Below, piece after piece: positions 6,379 to 15,215 of a DNA stretch of 64,000 bases. Under the pieces are notes generated by a model. That model did no database searches and was not told the origin of the DNA. It saw only the letters and a list, made by a program, of their open reading frames with translations. Position 1 is the first letter of the stretch. The number at the start of each line of letters is the position of its first letter. The stretch comes from JBJMLO01 sp045805265 (GTDB taxonomy: Bacteria; Actinomycetota; UBA4738; JACQTL01), in NCBI GenBank assembly GCA_045805265.1, contig JBJMLO010000023.1:1-64000 (forward strand). Reading direction: 5' to 3'. The position numbers and the translations under genes are program-made.

Positions 6379-7917
6379 CTATTCGGGGGTGAGGTCCGTG
6401 CCGTAGGGGCAGTCGGTACGGTAGTTCAGGATCAGCGGCGAGAAGTCGGCGTGGTGGAAGTCGAACGCGCCCTTGAGGGGGTTCGCCTGCTTGTCGCGCT
6501 TGGTGAGCGGCTTCAGGTGGAACGTGTCCTCGATGAAGGCCAGCACCGAGGAGAACTCGTAGGTCGTTTGGTCGACGGTGCCGCCGTCCGCGTTGCCCCC
6601 TTTGCGGGTCCACGGCGAGATGATCAGCGCGGGGACCCGGGGCCCGAGCCCCAGGACGTCGTAGTGGGGCGGGGGAACGTGGTCGTAGAAGCCGCCGAAG
6701 TCGTCCCACACCACGATGATCGCCGTCGATTTCCAGTACTTGGAGTGCATGACCGCGTTGATGTGCTGCACGGTCCAGTTCTCGCCGGCGCAGACGCTGA
6801 CGTTCTCCCCGGGGTGCTCGTTGTACGAGTCCGGCGGGTTGATCCACGAGACCGCCGGCATGTGCCCGGCCTTGATGTCCTTGATGAACTGCTCGGGCGG
6901 CTTCACGTACTTGCGGTCGTTGCCATTCCACACGTGGTTGATGACCTGCATCGCGTTGTAGATGGTGTCGTCGTCCGTGTAGTAGCGCCAGCTCACGTGC
7001 TTCTTGTCCATCTCGTCCGACAGCAGCTTCATGTCGAAGCACAGGCGCTGCTGGTGCCAGAAATGGGCGATCTTGAAGACGAAGTTGGGGTAGTTGCCGG
7101 GGTCCCGGACGTGGTCCTCCCAGAACTTGATCTTCTTGGTCTGGGCGGCCGTGAGCGTGGCGGGGAACGCCGGCGCCGTCTCCGACGGGTCGTCGCACAT
7201 CCTGGGGGTGGCGCCGTTCGGCGTGATGTTCTGGGGGTTGTCCACGATCCCGAAGTCCTGCGCGGCGACCGTGTACAGGTGCTCGGGCGTCGTGGGGCCG
7301 TACATCGAGCTGAAGAAATGGTCGGCGAGGACGAACCGGTCCGCGTACTTGTAGTAGTTGGGGATGCACCCGCTCCCCTGCTGCTTCGCGCTCTGGTCGC
7401 TGGACGGCGACACCGAGCAGTCCTTGCTCATGACGGTGTAGCCGGTCTTGTCCGTCCCGTCGAGGATCGTGTTGTACCCGTCCATCTTCCCGCCGTCGAT
7501 GGACAGGATCCCGGAGACGAACCCGTGGGTGATGTCATGGGGATTCTCGTCGTAGGCCGGCGCCAGCGGGATCGTGATCTGCTGGTGGCTCGCCGACAGC
7601 CCCTTCCCGCTGGTCGCGCCGGCAGCCCCCGGGTACTTGCCGAAGAAGGTGTCGAAGGTCCGGTTCTCCTTCACCAGGAACACGATGTGCTTGATCGGGT
7701 TCTTCCCGGAGAACGAGCCCGTGTCCGACGGCGTGGTCGGCGAGGTCTTGTTCTTGCCGCCGCGTGACCACGGGTGGTAGACGACGGCGCCCGCCACCAG
7801 CAGGACGAGCACGATCAGAATGACCGCCGTCCTGCCGGTACGGCGGCGCCGGCGGCGCATCGACGCCCGGCCCGGGATGATCGGCCTCGGGACCTGCATG
7901 GCCAAGGAACCTCTCAC
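6379..7917 (-). CDS. PLC-type phosphoesterase, membrane-anchored
   Basis: This belongs to the bacterial phosphoesterase family (PF04185) that includes non-haemolytic phospholipase C and the AcpA acid phosphatases. Motifs in order are KHIVFLVKENRTFDTFFG, a GPTTPEHLY segment, a HPGENVSV segment and WDDFGGFYDHVPPP, which carry the metal- and phosphate-binding residues. A basic stretch (MRRRRRRTGR) and one hydrophobic helix at residues about 30-48 should anchor it with the enzyme outside. The GTG at 7917 gives 512 residues; an ATG at 7899 is an alternative. It is one of three paralogues in the window, the others being at 45494 and 49182. Substrate is unknown: phospholipid, phosphoester or polyphosphate are possible. 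Confidence 0.85.
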   Translation of the reverse strand: MRGSLAMQVPRPIIPGRASMRRRRRRTGRTAVILIVLVLLVAGAVVYHPWSRGGKNKTSPTTPSDTGSFSGKNPIKHIVFLVKENRTFDTFFGKYPGAAGATSGKGLSASHQQITIPLAPAYDENPHDITHGFVSGILSIDGGKMDGYNTILDGTDKTGYTVMSKDCSVSPSSDQSAKQQGSGCIPNYYKYADRFVLADHFFSSMYGPTTPEHLYTVAAQDFGIVDNPQNITPNGATPRMCDDPSETAPAFPATLTAAQTKKIKFWEDHVRDPGNYPNFVFKIAHFWHQQRLCFDMKLLSDEMDKKHVSWRYYTDDDTIYNAMQVINHVWNGNDRKYVKPPEQFIKDIKAGHMPAVSWINPPDSYNEHPGENVSVCAGENWTVQHINAVMHSKYWKSTAIIVVWDDFGGFYDHVPPPHYDVLGLGPRVPALIISPWTRKGGNADGGTVDQTTYEFSSVLAFIEDTFHLKPLTKRDKQANPLKGAFDFHHADFSPLILNYRTDCPYGTDLTPE

Positions 7918-7956
7918 ACACGAGGGGATTCCGCACGTGTATGGCGGAAAATCGGG

Positions 7957-8340
7957 TCAGCAGCCCGGAAGATGCGCCACCACGGCCTCGACCGCGTTGC
8001 TCGCCGCGCTGACGCCATGCCGCTCGAGGAGCGCCTTCCGGAGCTTGGCCACGGCTCGCACCAGCTGGTGGACGGTCCTGGCGTCCTGGGCATCGCCCGC
8101 GGCGGCGAAGGCGGACACGTCGGCTCGCAGCTTCGGGAGCATCCTGCCCAGCGCGTCCGGGCGGAATCCCGATTGGATCAACAGGAGGTCCTGGCACAGC
8201 TGCTGCTTGGCCTTCGCGACGGCATCGCCCACGGAAGTCGTCGAGTCTCCCGGCGAAGCGCCGCCCAGGGATCCCGATCCGCAGGCACCGAGGGTCCCCG
8301 CGAGCAGCAGGGCCGCGATGAGCCTTCGAGTCGCTCGCAC
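7957..8340 (-). CDS. small lipoprotein of unknown function
   Basis: A GTG at 8340 gives a 127-residue protein with a lipoprotein signal: VRATRRLIAALLLAGTLGAC, the Cys being the likely lipidated residue. The mature part is short and mostly helical, with an Ala/Leu/Arg-rich pattern and two further Cys (one in QQLCQD, one C-terminal) that could pair. It lies 39 bases upstream of the phosphoesterase gene and 65 downstream of gatD, all on the same strand, so it may be a surface accessory to either. No family is recognised. Confidence 0.65.
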   Translation of the reverse strand: MRATRRLIAALLLAGTLGACGSGSLGGASPGDSTTSVGDAVAKAKQQLCQDLLLIQSGFRPDALGRMLPKLRADVSAFAAAGDAQDARTVHQLVRAVAKLRKALLERHGVSAASNAVEAVVAHLPGC

Positions 8341-8405
8341 GCGAAGGAGTCTCTCGCATCGGCGGGCCCCGCGGAGGGCGCGCCTCGGAACTTCGGATCC
8401 AGCGG

Positions 8406-9344
8406 TCACGCAGGCCGGCGCACGATTCGATCCGCCATGGCCCCGAGCCCGATCAGCTCGGATTGGCCGGGATGGACGACCAGACCGACCGGTCTCGACG
8501 CGGGACGGGTGTCGTCGTCGTCGACCTCGCGGGCGAGGGCGGTTCCCCCCAGGGAGACGACGAGGGCGGCCGCGATCCCGGCCGCGACGAGCCGCCGAAC
8601 GCGGGCCGGCTGCCGCTCCTCGCGTGGACGCTTGCCCGACTCCTCGTGGGCCCGGCGCTCCAGCTCGTCGTCGAGCGGCCCGAGGGGAGCGCCTCCCGTC
8701 ACGGGCTCGAGGCCCCGCGCCAGCAGTGCGTCGGTCAGCTCCGGATTGAGGGCGAGGACCGGTCCGTGCAGGTAGGTGCCGACGATCGTGCCCTGCACCG
8801 CGCCCTCGGTCCCGTCCGCGCCGTTGTTCCCCTGGTCGCGGGGGACCGACCCGAGCGGCTCGACCCCGTCGCCGAACGTCGTCCTGCCGCCGTGGTTCTC
8901 GAACCCGACGAGGTCGAACGAATCGCCCCACAGCCGCCCCCGCCCGTGGACCCGGCCGATGATGCGCGGCTCGGAGGCCCGGGTCTCGACGTCGAGGAGC
9001 CCCATGCCGTCGATTGCCCGTCCGTCGGGCAGCATGTAGCGCGTCCCGAGGAACTGGTAGCCGCCGCACACGCCGAGGATCACCGCGCCGCGATCCGCCG
9101 CGCCGCGCAGCTCGTCGCCGCGGCGGCGGAGGTCCGGTCCGACGATCTCCTGGACGCGGTCGGTCCCTCCCCCCAGCAGCACGACGTTGGCATCGGGCGG
9201 GATCGGCTCGCCGATGCCGACCTCGTCCACGCGGACGCTGAACCCGCGCCACTCGGCGCGGCGGACGAGCGAGAGGACGTTCCCGCGGTCGCCGTAGGTG
9301 CGGAGGAGTCGCGGGTACAGGTGAACCAGCACGAGGTCGCTCAT
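8406..9344 (-). CDS. gatD: GatD, lipid II isoglutaminyl synthase glutaminase subunit, with C-terminal membrane extension
   Basis: GatD releases ammonia from glutamine so that MurT can amidate the D-Glu of lipid II to D-isoglutamine. The class I amidotransferase fold is clear: C93 in ILGVCGGYQFLG is the nucleophile and H193 in GTYLHGPVLA the partner. These match the CobB/CobQ-like, Cys-His type catalytic pair of GatD. The core ends near residue 235. About 75 extra residues follow, with a basic stretch and a hydrophobic helix at about 252-271, then an acidic and Pro-rich tail. Typical GatD lacks this. murT lies 53 bases upstream on the same strand. The ATG at 9344 begins MSDLVLVHLYP, as usual for the family. 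Confidence 0.9.
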   Translation of the reverse strand: MSDLVLVHLYPRLLRTYGDRGNVLSLVRRAEWRGFSVRVDEVGIGEPIPPDANVVLLGGGTDRVQEIVGPDLRRRGDELRGAADRGAVILGVCGGYQFLGTRYMLPDGRAIDGMGLLDVETRASEPRIIGRVHGRGRLWGDSFDLVGFENHGGRTTFGDGVEPLGSVPRDQGNNGADGTEGAVQGTIVGTYLHGPVLALNPELTDALLARGLEPVTGGAPLGPLDDELERRAHEESGKRPREERQPARVRRLVAAGIAAALVVSLGGTALAREVDDDDTRPASRPVGLVVHPGQSELIGLGAMADRIVRRPA

Positions 9345-9397
9345 GGCACACCCCTTCGACGGGGCTCGGCCAGGTCGTCGAAGCGTCGTCCCATCGT

Positions 9398-10798
9398 TCA
9401 GCTCACGAGCTCCGAGACCTGGGCCACCCGGGAACCGAGCACGGCCCGCCGGAGCGACAGCATCGCCGTGTAGGTGGCGAGGACCGCGACGGCGCCGCCC
9501 TCCTCCGTCACCGACGTCACCGCGTCGAGGAGGGCATGGGCGTCCGTCTCGGTGGCCGCCACGGACCCCTTCGCGTACTTGATCCGCACCGCGACGTCGT
9601 ACGCGCGGATGCCCCCCGCCACGATCGGCACGCCACGCCGAACGAGCGACTCGAGGTCCGCGTCCCAGATCCACGACACGTCGCGTCCGTCGGCCCACAG
9701 GTCGTTCAGCATCACGACGGCCGTCCGGATGCGCGGGTCGGCGACGACTTGGTCGACGAGCGCGGAGGCGCCCGCCGGGTTCTTCATGAGCAGGACCCAC
9801 AGAGTTCGCCCGGCGAACTCGAGGTGCTCGGTCCGGCCGAACCTCGGGGTGAACGACTCGAGGGCCCGGGCCGCATCGCCCGGCGCGACCCCCAGGACCG
9901 AGGCGGCGGCGACCGCGGCCGCAGCGTTGTACGCGTTGTGGACGCCGCCCAGCCGCACGTCGAAGCCGGTCCCGCCGATCGACAGCCGCAGCGCGTCCAG
10001 CCCGGGGCGGGCGAGGATCTCCGCGACGAACCGCGGGTCCGCGCTCGACCACCCGCACCGGGCGCAGCCGGCGGCGCCGAGATGCGCGAACGTCCGGTGG
10101 CGGTACCGGATCGCGCCGCCGCACCGGGGACAGACCTCGGGCTCGCCGTCGATCCGCGTGACGGAACCCGACTGCCCGCCGGCCCGGACGCCGAACCCGA
10201 CCGGGCCCAGCTCCTCCACCGCGTGCCACAGGAGGGGGTCGTCCGCGTTCGCCACCACGGTCGATCCCTCGGGCAGCGCTCGCGCCGCCTCGCCGAGCAG
10301 CCGCGCAACGGTCTCGGGCTCGCCGAACCGGTCGAGCTGGTCGCGGAACACGTTCGTGAGGACGAGGACCCTCGGTCCCAGCGCCGGGACCAGACGCTCG
10401 AGCGCGCCCTCGTCGACCTCGAACACGGCGGCCCGCTCTTCGCGGCCAGCCGTGGCGAGCGTCGTGGCGACGCCCCGGAACAGGTTCGCCCCGCTCTCGT
10501 TCGCCAGGACGGGCGTGCCCGAAGCCGCGAGGACGTGGGAGATCATCGCGGCCGTCGTGGTCTTGCCGTTCGTCCCCGACACGAGCGTGACGCCGTCGGG
10601 AAGGCGATTGCTCCGTCGCCGGACGAATCCGGGGTCGAGCCGCTGGAGCACCATCCCCGGGGCGCTCGTGCCGGCGCCGGCCCTGACCAGCCGGCTCACG
10701 GAGCGGACGGCCAGGGCGGCTGCGCCGATCGCGCGGTCGTAGGCCCGGGCGGCCGGCCCGGGCCGCCGTCCTGGGCTCGAGCGGTGAATCTCGGCCAC
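9398..10798 (-). CDS. murT: MurT, lipid II isoglutaminyl synthase ligase subunit
   Basis: MurT is a Mur-ligase-like enzyme (DUF1727 C-terminus) that uses ATP and GatD-derived ammonia to amidate lipid II in the cytoplasm. The P-loop VSGTNGKTTTA is visible, as are the family's Cys4 zinc ribbon (CPRCGG and CARCGW), the VHNAYNAAAA segment, and LNDLWADGRDVSWIWD, which holds the catalytic Asp. The GTG at 10798 gives 466 residues. I prefer it to the ATG at 10828 because TACGGT (10810-10805) lies exactly six bases upstream, the spacing seen at other apparent leaderless starts here. Pairs with gatD downstream. Confidence 0.9.
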   Translation of the reverse strand: MAEIHRSSPGRRPGPAARAYDRAIGAAALAVRSVSRLVRAGAGTSAPGMVLQRLDPGFVRRRSNRLPDGVTLVSGTNGKTTTAAMISHVLAASGTPVLANESGANLFRGVATTLATAGREERAAVFEVDEGALERLVPALGPRVLVLTNVFRDQLDRFGEPETVARLLGEAARALPEGSTVVANADDPLLWHAVEELGPVGFGVRAGGQSGSVTRIDGEPEVCPRCGGAIRYRHRTFAHLGAAGCARCGWSSADPRFVAEILARPGLDALRLSIGGTGFDVRLGGVHNAYNAAAAVAAASVLGVAPGDAARALESFTPRFGRTEHLEFAGRTLWVLLMKNPAGASALVDQVVADPRIRTAVVMLNDLWADGRDVSWIWDADLESLVRRGVPIVAGGIRAYDVAVRIKYAKGSVAATETDAHALLDAVTSVTEEGGAVAVLATYTAMLSLRRAVLGSRVAQVSELVS

Positions 10799-10810
10799 AC
10801 CGACACCGTA
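10799..10810 (-). promoter_or_regulatory. candidate leaderless -10 box for murT
   Basis: On the minus strand TACGGT (10810-10805) has the TANNNT form. Six bases separate it from the GTG at 10798, so the message would begin at the start codon. I see no convincing -35 hexamer. The same geometry occurs before the genes at 655 and 47026. Confidence 0.35.
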
Positions 10811-10956
10811 CCCACACCCGGCGGTCATGCTGGTCGAAGGCGCGTGGCGTTCCTGTGGCGATGGGCGAGTCCCAGGTTCGTCCGCAGATCGCACGGATAC
10901 GAACCGTGCGACGCTGGCGACCGAACGTCCGGATGGGGAGAGGCTCGAGGAATCGG

Positions 10957-12120
10957 ATGACGGGAACTCGACACCGCCCGTCCCGCCGGCAGTGGCTGCC
11001 GCTCGCGATCGTCGCTGCCGTGGCCGTCGTCGTGCTGGCCGCCCGGCTGGTGGGCGGCGGGCTCGGCGCACGGTCCCGCGACCCGGCCGAAGGGACTCCG
11101 TCGCGGACGGGGGGCGGGTCCGGGAGCTCGCCGGGCGCCACCGCCTCGTCGGGCGCCCCCGAGCGACCCCGGCTCCCGTACCCCATTCCCGGGTTCCTGC
11201 TGATCGCGGACCGCGGGAACGACCGCATGCTCCTCGTGGACAGCCACAAGGGGATCCTGTGGCAGTACCCGAGGCCGGGGATCGCCCCCACCGTTCCGTT
11301 CCACTTCGACGACGACACGTTCTTCACCCCGGGCTGGCACGACATCATCAGCAACCAGGAGGACCAGCAGACGGTCCAGGTGATCTCGTTCCCCGGCAGG
11401 CGGGTGCAGTGGACGTACGGGCACGTGGACGTGCCGGGGGTCGCGCAGGCCTTCCTCCACACACCGGACGACGCCTACATGCTGCCGAACGGCGTCAGGA
11501 CGGTGGCCGACGTCCACAACTGCCGGGTGCTGTTCATCTCCAGGTCGGGCCATGTCGTGAAGCAGTACGGGACCACCGGCGTCTGCCGTCACGACCCACC
11601 CCGCTTCCTGGCATCGCCCAACGGTGACACGCCGCTCCGCGGCGGCGGAACGATCGTGACCGAGATCAACGGCTCCTGGATCGACGGGATCGGGGCGGAC
11701 GGGAAGCTGATGTGGTCGGTCCACGCTCCGGTCGGCTATCCCTCCGACGCGCAGTGGCTGGGCAACGGGAAGCTCCTGGTGGCCGACTACTCGAGCCCGG
11801 GCCACGTGCTGATCATGACCACGAAGGGCAGGGTGCTGTTCCGGTACGGCCCCGACTCCGGGCCGGGGGAGCTCAACCATCCCTCGCTCGCCCTGATGCT
11901 GCCGAACCACCTCATCGCGGTGAACGACGACCTCCGCAACCGGGTGGTCCTGATCGACCCCCGGCGGCACAAGATCGTGTGGCGCTACGGGCGCACCGAC
12001 GTGGCGGGCAGGGCGCCGGGCCTGCTCGACACCCCGGACGGGATGGACTTCCTCCCGTTCGACGTGGCGATGCGCATCCCCGGCGTGCGGGCGATCGTCC
12101 GGCACGGCGTGGGCCCGTGA
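10957..12120 (+). CDS. membrane-anchored beta-propeller protein (NHL/PQQ-like)
   Basis: After a short basic segment comes one hydrophobic helix, LPLAIVAAVAVVVLAARLVG, then a Gly/Ser/Pro linker. About 300 residues of beta-propeller-like repeats follow, outside the membrane. Repeated elements are LLIADRGNDRMLLVDSHKGI, LLVADYSSPGHVLIM and LIAVNDDLRNRVVLI, each followed by W-x-Y-G or R-Y-G, typical of NHL or quinoprotein-like blades. The frame is open from 10855; I chose the ATG at 10957 because GAGG lies a few bases upstream and the hydrophobic helix then sits near the N-terminus. It diverges from murT. No catalytic residues are evident. Confidence 0.65.
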   Translation: MTGTRHRPSRRQWLPLAIVAAVAVVVLAARLVGGGLGARSRDPAEGTPSRTGGGSGSSPGATASSGAPERPRLPYPIPGFLLIADRGNDRMLLVDSHKGILWQYPRPGIAPTVPFHFDDDTFFTPGWHDIISNQEDQQTVQVISFPGRRVQWTYGHVDVPGVAQAFLHTPDDAYMLPNGVRTVADVHNCRVLFISRSGHVVKQYGTTGVCRHDPPRFLASPNGDTPLRGGGTIVTEINGSWIDGIGADGKLMWSVHAPVGYPSDAQWLGNGKLLVADYSSPGHVLIMTTKGRVLFRYGPDSGPGELNHPSLALMLPNHLIAVNDDLRNRVVLIDPRRHKIVWRYGRTDVAGRAPGLLDTPDGMDFLPFDVAMRIPGVRAIVRHGVGP

Positions 12121-12156
12121 CGCCGACGGCGTGCGATTCGTAGACTGCCGCGCCTC

Positions 12157-12525
12157 ATGGACTGGCGTCTTGAGCTGGTGGCGGTTCCCGTCTCGGACGT
12201 GGACCGCGCGAAGGCCTTCTACACCGACCGGGTCGGCTTCCATGCCGACCACGACCACCGGGTCAGCGACGAGATCCGCTTCGTCCAGCTGACCCCTCCC
12301 GGCTCGGCATGCTCGATCGCCCTGGGGACGGGCCTGGTGGACTCGCCGCCGGGCTCGGCACAGGGCCTGCAGCTGGTCGTCCCGGACGTCCACGCCGCCC
12401 GCGCCGAGCTCCTCGAGCGGGGCGTGGAGGTCGACGAGGTCCAGGAGTTCCCGTGGGGCTCGTTCGTCTTCTTCCGCGACCCGGACGGCAACGGCTGGTC
12501 CGTGCAGCAGCTGCCGCCTGGCTGA
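12157..12525 (+). CDS. VOC (glyoxalase/bleomycin-resistance) superfamily protein
   Basis: The protein has 122 residues in the two beta-alpha-beta-beta-beta modules of the vicinal-oxygen-chelate fold. It starts LELVAVPVSDVDRAKAFY and ends with FFRDPDGNGWSVQQ, the classic second-module ending. The first metal-ligand position, usually His or Gln in strand 1, is Glu or Val here, so metal binding is unclear. The subgroup resembles small glyoxalase-like proteins with unassigned substrates. A TAGACT hexamer lies ten bases before the ATG and could be a -10 box for a very short leader. Confidence 0.85.
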   Translation: MDWRLELVAVPVSDVDRAKAFYTDRVGFHADHDHRVSDEIRFVQLTPPGSACSIALGTGLVDSPPGSAQGLQLVVPDVHAARAELLERGVEVDEVQEFPWGSFVFFRDPDGNGWSVQQLPPG

Positions 12526-12551
12526 CCCCGGGGGCGTGAGAGGCTCGGGCG

Positions 12552-13037
12552 ATGGGGAAGCACACCCGTCGGGTCCGGCGGCGCCGGGTCGTCGCGGTGT
12601 CGGCGGTGGTGGCGATCGCCGCGGGCGGGGCGTTCGCCTGGCTCGCGCGGGGGCATGACCCGCTGGTCCGGCCCGCCGACCCCTGCCAGAGCGCGCCGCC
12701 GCTCCGCACGGTGCACGGGGTGACCCTCCAGCCGGCCGCCATGCGGGCGTTCCTCAGGGCCGACCGCCTGGCGGGAGGAGCCATCTCGGTGGTGCAGAGC
12801 TACCGGTCGTGCGGCCAGCAGGCCGAGGCGTGCCGGGGCATCTGCGGCGACCCGACGGGCTGCCCCGGGAGGTGCGCGTCGCCGGGCACCTCGTATCACC
12901 AGCTGGGCGCGGCCGTCGACGTCACGCAGGGGAGCCTGGACACGCCGGGCGTGATCGCGTCGCTCGTTCGTGCGGGCTGGTGCCAGTCCGAGCCGCACAG
13001 CGATCCCGGCCACTTCTCGTTCGACGGCTGCCACTGA
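12552..13037 (+). CDS. VanY-like D,D-carboxypeptidase family (M15) peptidase
   Basis: A 161-residue exported or anchored protein: basic start, then one hydrophobic helix at residues 13-30. The M15B zinc-site residues are present: H116 and D123 in SYHQLGAAVDV, and H154 in DPGHFSF. The family trims the terminal D-Ala of peptidoglycan stem peptides in the cell wall. It is short for the family, and an insertion with six Cys (residues about 87-108) probably forms disulfides. MurT/GatD nearby also act on peptidoglycan, though they are on the other strand. Confidence 0.8.
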   Translation: MGKHTRRVRRRRVVAVSAVVAIAAGGAFAWLARGHDPLVRPADPCQSAPPLRTVHGVTLQPAAMRAFLRADRLAGGAISVVQSYRSCGQQAEACRGICGDPTGCPGRCASPGTSYHQLGAAVDVTQGSLDTPGVIASLVRAGWCQSEPHSDPGHFSFDGCH

Positions 13038-13147
13038 CCCGGTTACGAACGGCCGGGTGTGGCGAGGGCATTTCCTGGAAATGATCTGCGTGCCGACGCG
13101 CGGCCCCCCGTCGCGCCCCGGCAGCGGCCCGACCAGGAGCCGAGGCG

Positions 13148-13963
13148 ATGGCGGCCAACCCGGAAGTCTTCCCGTGCCCCTCCTGCCACGCGCCCATGCC
13201 CGGCGGCGCGCGAACGTGCCAGTCCTGCGGGGAGCCCCTGTCGGCTCCCGTGCTCGAGGCCGTCGCCGGTGCGTCGCCTCGGCCGGGGGGCCGGGTGCGT
13301 GCCCTGGGAACGTCGCGCGCGACGCCCTGGGTGCTGGTTGGCGTGCTGGCCGTCGCCGTCGTGGTCCTGGCCTTCTCGATCGGCAGCCTGGGCTCCCGCC
13401 TCTCGTCCTCCCGAACGCAGCTCTCGTCGGCCCAGGCCCGGGTCTCGAGCGAGGGGGTCCGGAACGACGCCCTGACCGGGCAGGTCTCCCACTGGAAGTC
13501 GGAAGCGGCGCGCTGGCACCAGCAGAGCCGCTACTACCAGACGCAGGTGCACGCGATCCAGGGCGAGATCCGGCAGACCCTGGGCGACCTCAGCCACCCG
13601 ACCTTCTCCCTGTGGAACAGCTGCGGCGCCAAGGGGCCGAACGCCGGGTGCCCGCTGCGTCCCGGGCACGAATACATCGGAGGGGTTCCCGACACCTTCA
13701 CCTACCGCCTGAAGTTCCGGGCCACGGTCCCCGTCACGGTGCGCATCGTGTCGGTAGACAACTTCGTCTGCCTGGAGACGCGCACCTGCGCCTGGCACGG
13801 CCTGAGCTTCGACAACCGGATGAAGCTGGACCGGTTCTTCCACGACGCCGAGGGGTGCGCGGGTTACTTCGCGGTGTTCACCTCGGAGCGGGCCGGGACG
13901 CTATATCCCGACGTGTGGGTCACCCGGCATCCGGCGCTGGCGCCCACGGGGGCCTGCGCCTGA
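13148..13963 (+). CDS. zinc-ribbon membrane protein with coiled coil and extracellular domain
   Basis: The N-terminus carries a zinc ribbon, CPSCHAPMP and CQSCGEP (residues 10-28), which should be cytoplasmic. A membrane helix follows at about residues 60-80 (WVLVGVLAVAVVVLAF). Residues 85-150 form a Ser/Gln-rich coiled coil, and 150-271 a globular domain with six or more Cys (NSCGAKGPNAGCPL, FVCLETRTCAW, EGCAGYF) likely to form disulfides outside. No enzyme motif is seen. Start chosen at the ATG at 13148, with GAGG just upstream. Such zinc-ribbon/membrane proteins are common but uncharacterised in actinomycetes. Confidence 0.7.
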   Translation: MAANPEVFPCPSCHAPMPGGARTCQSCGEPLSAPVLEAVAGASPRPGGRVRALGTSRATPWVLVGVLAVAVVVLAFSIGSLGSRLSSSRTQLSSAQARVSSEGVRNDALTGQVSHWKSEAARWHQQSRYYQTQVHAIQGEIRQTLGDLSHPTFSLWNSCGAKGPNAGCPLRPGHEYIGGVPDTFTYRLKFRATVPVTVRIVSVDNFVCLETRTCAWHGLSFDNRMKLDRFFHDAEGCAGYFAVFTSERAGTLYPDVWVTRHPALAPTGACA

Positions 13964-14296
13964 TCCACGTCCCGGGCCGCGTTCGGTGGAACCGGATGGA
14001 AGCGAGTCGAGCGGCATCCCCGCCGAAGGACGGGGAAGCAGAACGCGGCAAGACGCCCTCCTGTCCGGTGGATTTGTCTTTTCGCGAAACCCCTTCTAGC
14101 TTTTCTGGACACTTCAGGGGCGGTTGCGCCCATTCGCTGCCCAGGCTCGGATCCGAGATCGCGCCCACCCCCGAATCTCGCTCGGCCGGGGTCACGTCCG
14201 CAATCCCGTGCCGCGGCGACCGCCGTAGAAACCGGGCGGGGGAGGGGATCGGAGGAAGCACTGCCACCCCTCGCCGGCCGGCGTCCGCGACGAATC
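13964..14296 (+). other. 333-base intergenic region
   Basis: No convincing gene lies here. The stretch is less GC-rich than its surroundings around 14070-14110. It holds a 10-bp palindrome, TTTCGCGAAA, at 14080-14089 that could be an operator for the hydrolase-like gene downstream. GGAGGAAG just before 14262 could be a ribosome binding site for an unusual start upstream of the GTG at 14297. I checked for cobalamin- and ydaO-type riboswitch boxes by eye and saw none. Confidence 0.4.
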
Positions 14297-15127
14297 GTGC
14301 CGTCGGCGTTCGCCGTCGCCCTCGCGGCGTGCGGGTCGGGCGCGGGGCACGCGCCGTCGCCGGTCGCCGCGGCCTCGGCTCCGTCGCCCACGGTGGCCGC
14401 CCCGACGCCGGTGGGATCGCCGACGCCCCTCGACGCACGGTGCCCAGGCGCAGTGACCGGCATGTCCGTTCGAACCGCGCGCCTCACCACCTCCGACGGC
14501 GTGCCGCTGTACGCCGCGACGATCGGCCGGGGTCCGGTCGGGCTGGTCATGGCCAACGACGTGCCGCACTCGCTGTGCGAGGAGCTCCCCGAGGCGCAGC
14601 TCTTCGCGGATCACGGGTTCCGGGTCGAGGTGTTCGACTACCGCGACCGCGGCGAGTCCGGTTCCGGCGGCTCGAATCCCGGGCGGCTCGACCTCGACGT
14701 GGCGGCGGCGGCCGCTGCGCTGCACCGCGGCGGGTCGCGGTGCCTGGCGCTCGCCGGTTCCTACGGGGGCGTGGCCGCAGCTCTTGTGGCGGCCGTCACG
14801 ATGCGGCCGCCGCCATTCGCCGTCCTGGGGTTCGACCCCGCGGTGATCCGGGGCCAGTACATCGAGGGACCGTTCGGCCCCGTGGGCGCGCTCGACGCCG
14901 CCCCCCGGCTCCGAATGCCGGTGCTGTACGTGACCCTGGCGCAGGACCGATTCGTGCCAGTGTCCGAGGTCCGGCGCCTGCTGCGCGTGACCGGGTCGCG
15001 GCGGAAGGACATGGTCGTGGTCCCGTCGGGGCTGATCGGATGGGGCCTGCTCGACCTCGGCCCGTCGAGCGGGCGCGTCCAGCGGGCCGTGTTCCCGTTC
15101 CTGCGGTCGGCGGCCACCTGCGGCTGA
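14297..15127 (+). CDS. alpha/beta-hydrolase-like lipoprotein, catalytic His apparently missing
   Basis: The N-terminus has a lipobox, ALAAC, near residue 12, then a Pro/Ala/Ser linker, then an alpha/beta-hydrolase fold from about residue 65. A nucleophile motif, ALAGSYGGVA (S155), is present, and D near 208 in LAQDRFVP fits the acid. Where the family has its catalytic His, just before the last helix (usually G-x-x-H-G), the sequence reads PSGLIGWGLL, with Ile in place of His. Enzyme activity is therefore doubtful. The GTG start gives a very short signal; a longer one reading back to about 14261 would need a rare CTG start but would supply a basic n-region. Confidence 0.65.
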   Translation: MPSAFAVALAACGSGAGHAPSPVAAASAPSPTVAAPTPVGSPTPLDARCPGAVTGMSVRTARLTTSDGVPLYAATIGRGPVGLVMANDVPHSLCEELPEAQLFADHGFRVEVFDYRDRGESGSGGSNPGRLDLDVAAAAAALHRGGSRCLALAGSYGGVAAALVAAVTMRPPPFAVLGFDPAVIRGQYIEGPFGPVGALDAAPRLRMPVLYVTLAQDRFVPVSEVRRLLRVTGSRRKDMVVVPSGLIGWGLLDLGPSSGRVQRAVFPFLRSAATCG

Positions 15128-15215
15128 CGCGCGGCCGGCCCGGCCGACGCGTGGCCGCCAGGCCGATGGGGCACAATCCACGGATCGGCCCGCGCGAGGA
15201 ACGAGGTGATCGGAC

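Noticed and set aside
9345..11462. N-terminal extension of the gatD frame to 1018 residues
   Set aside because: The extension is antisense to the membrane-anchored propeller gene and out of frame across murT. The ATG at 9344 begins the conserved GatD domain.
13964..14296. Riboswitch in front of the hydrolase-like lipoprotein
   Set aside because: No conserved box of the cobalamin, ydaO or other familiar riboswitches was seen, and no long ordered stem set is evident. A covariance search would be needed to revisit this.
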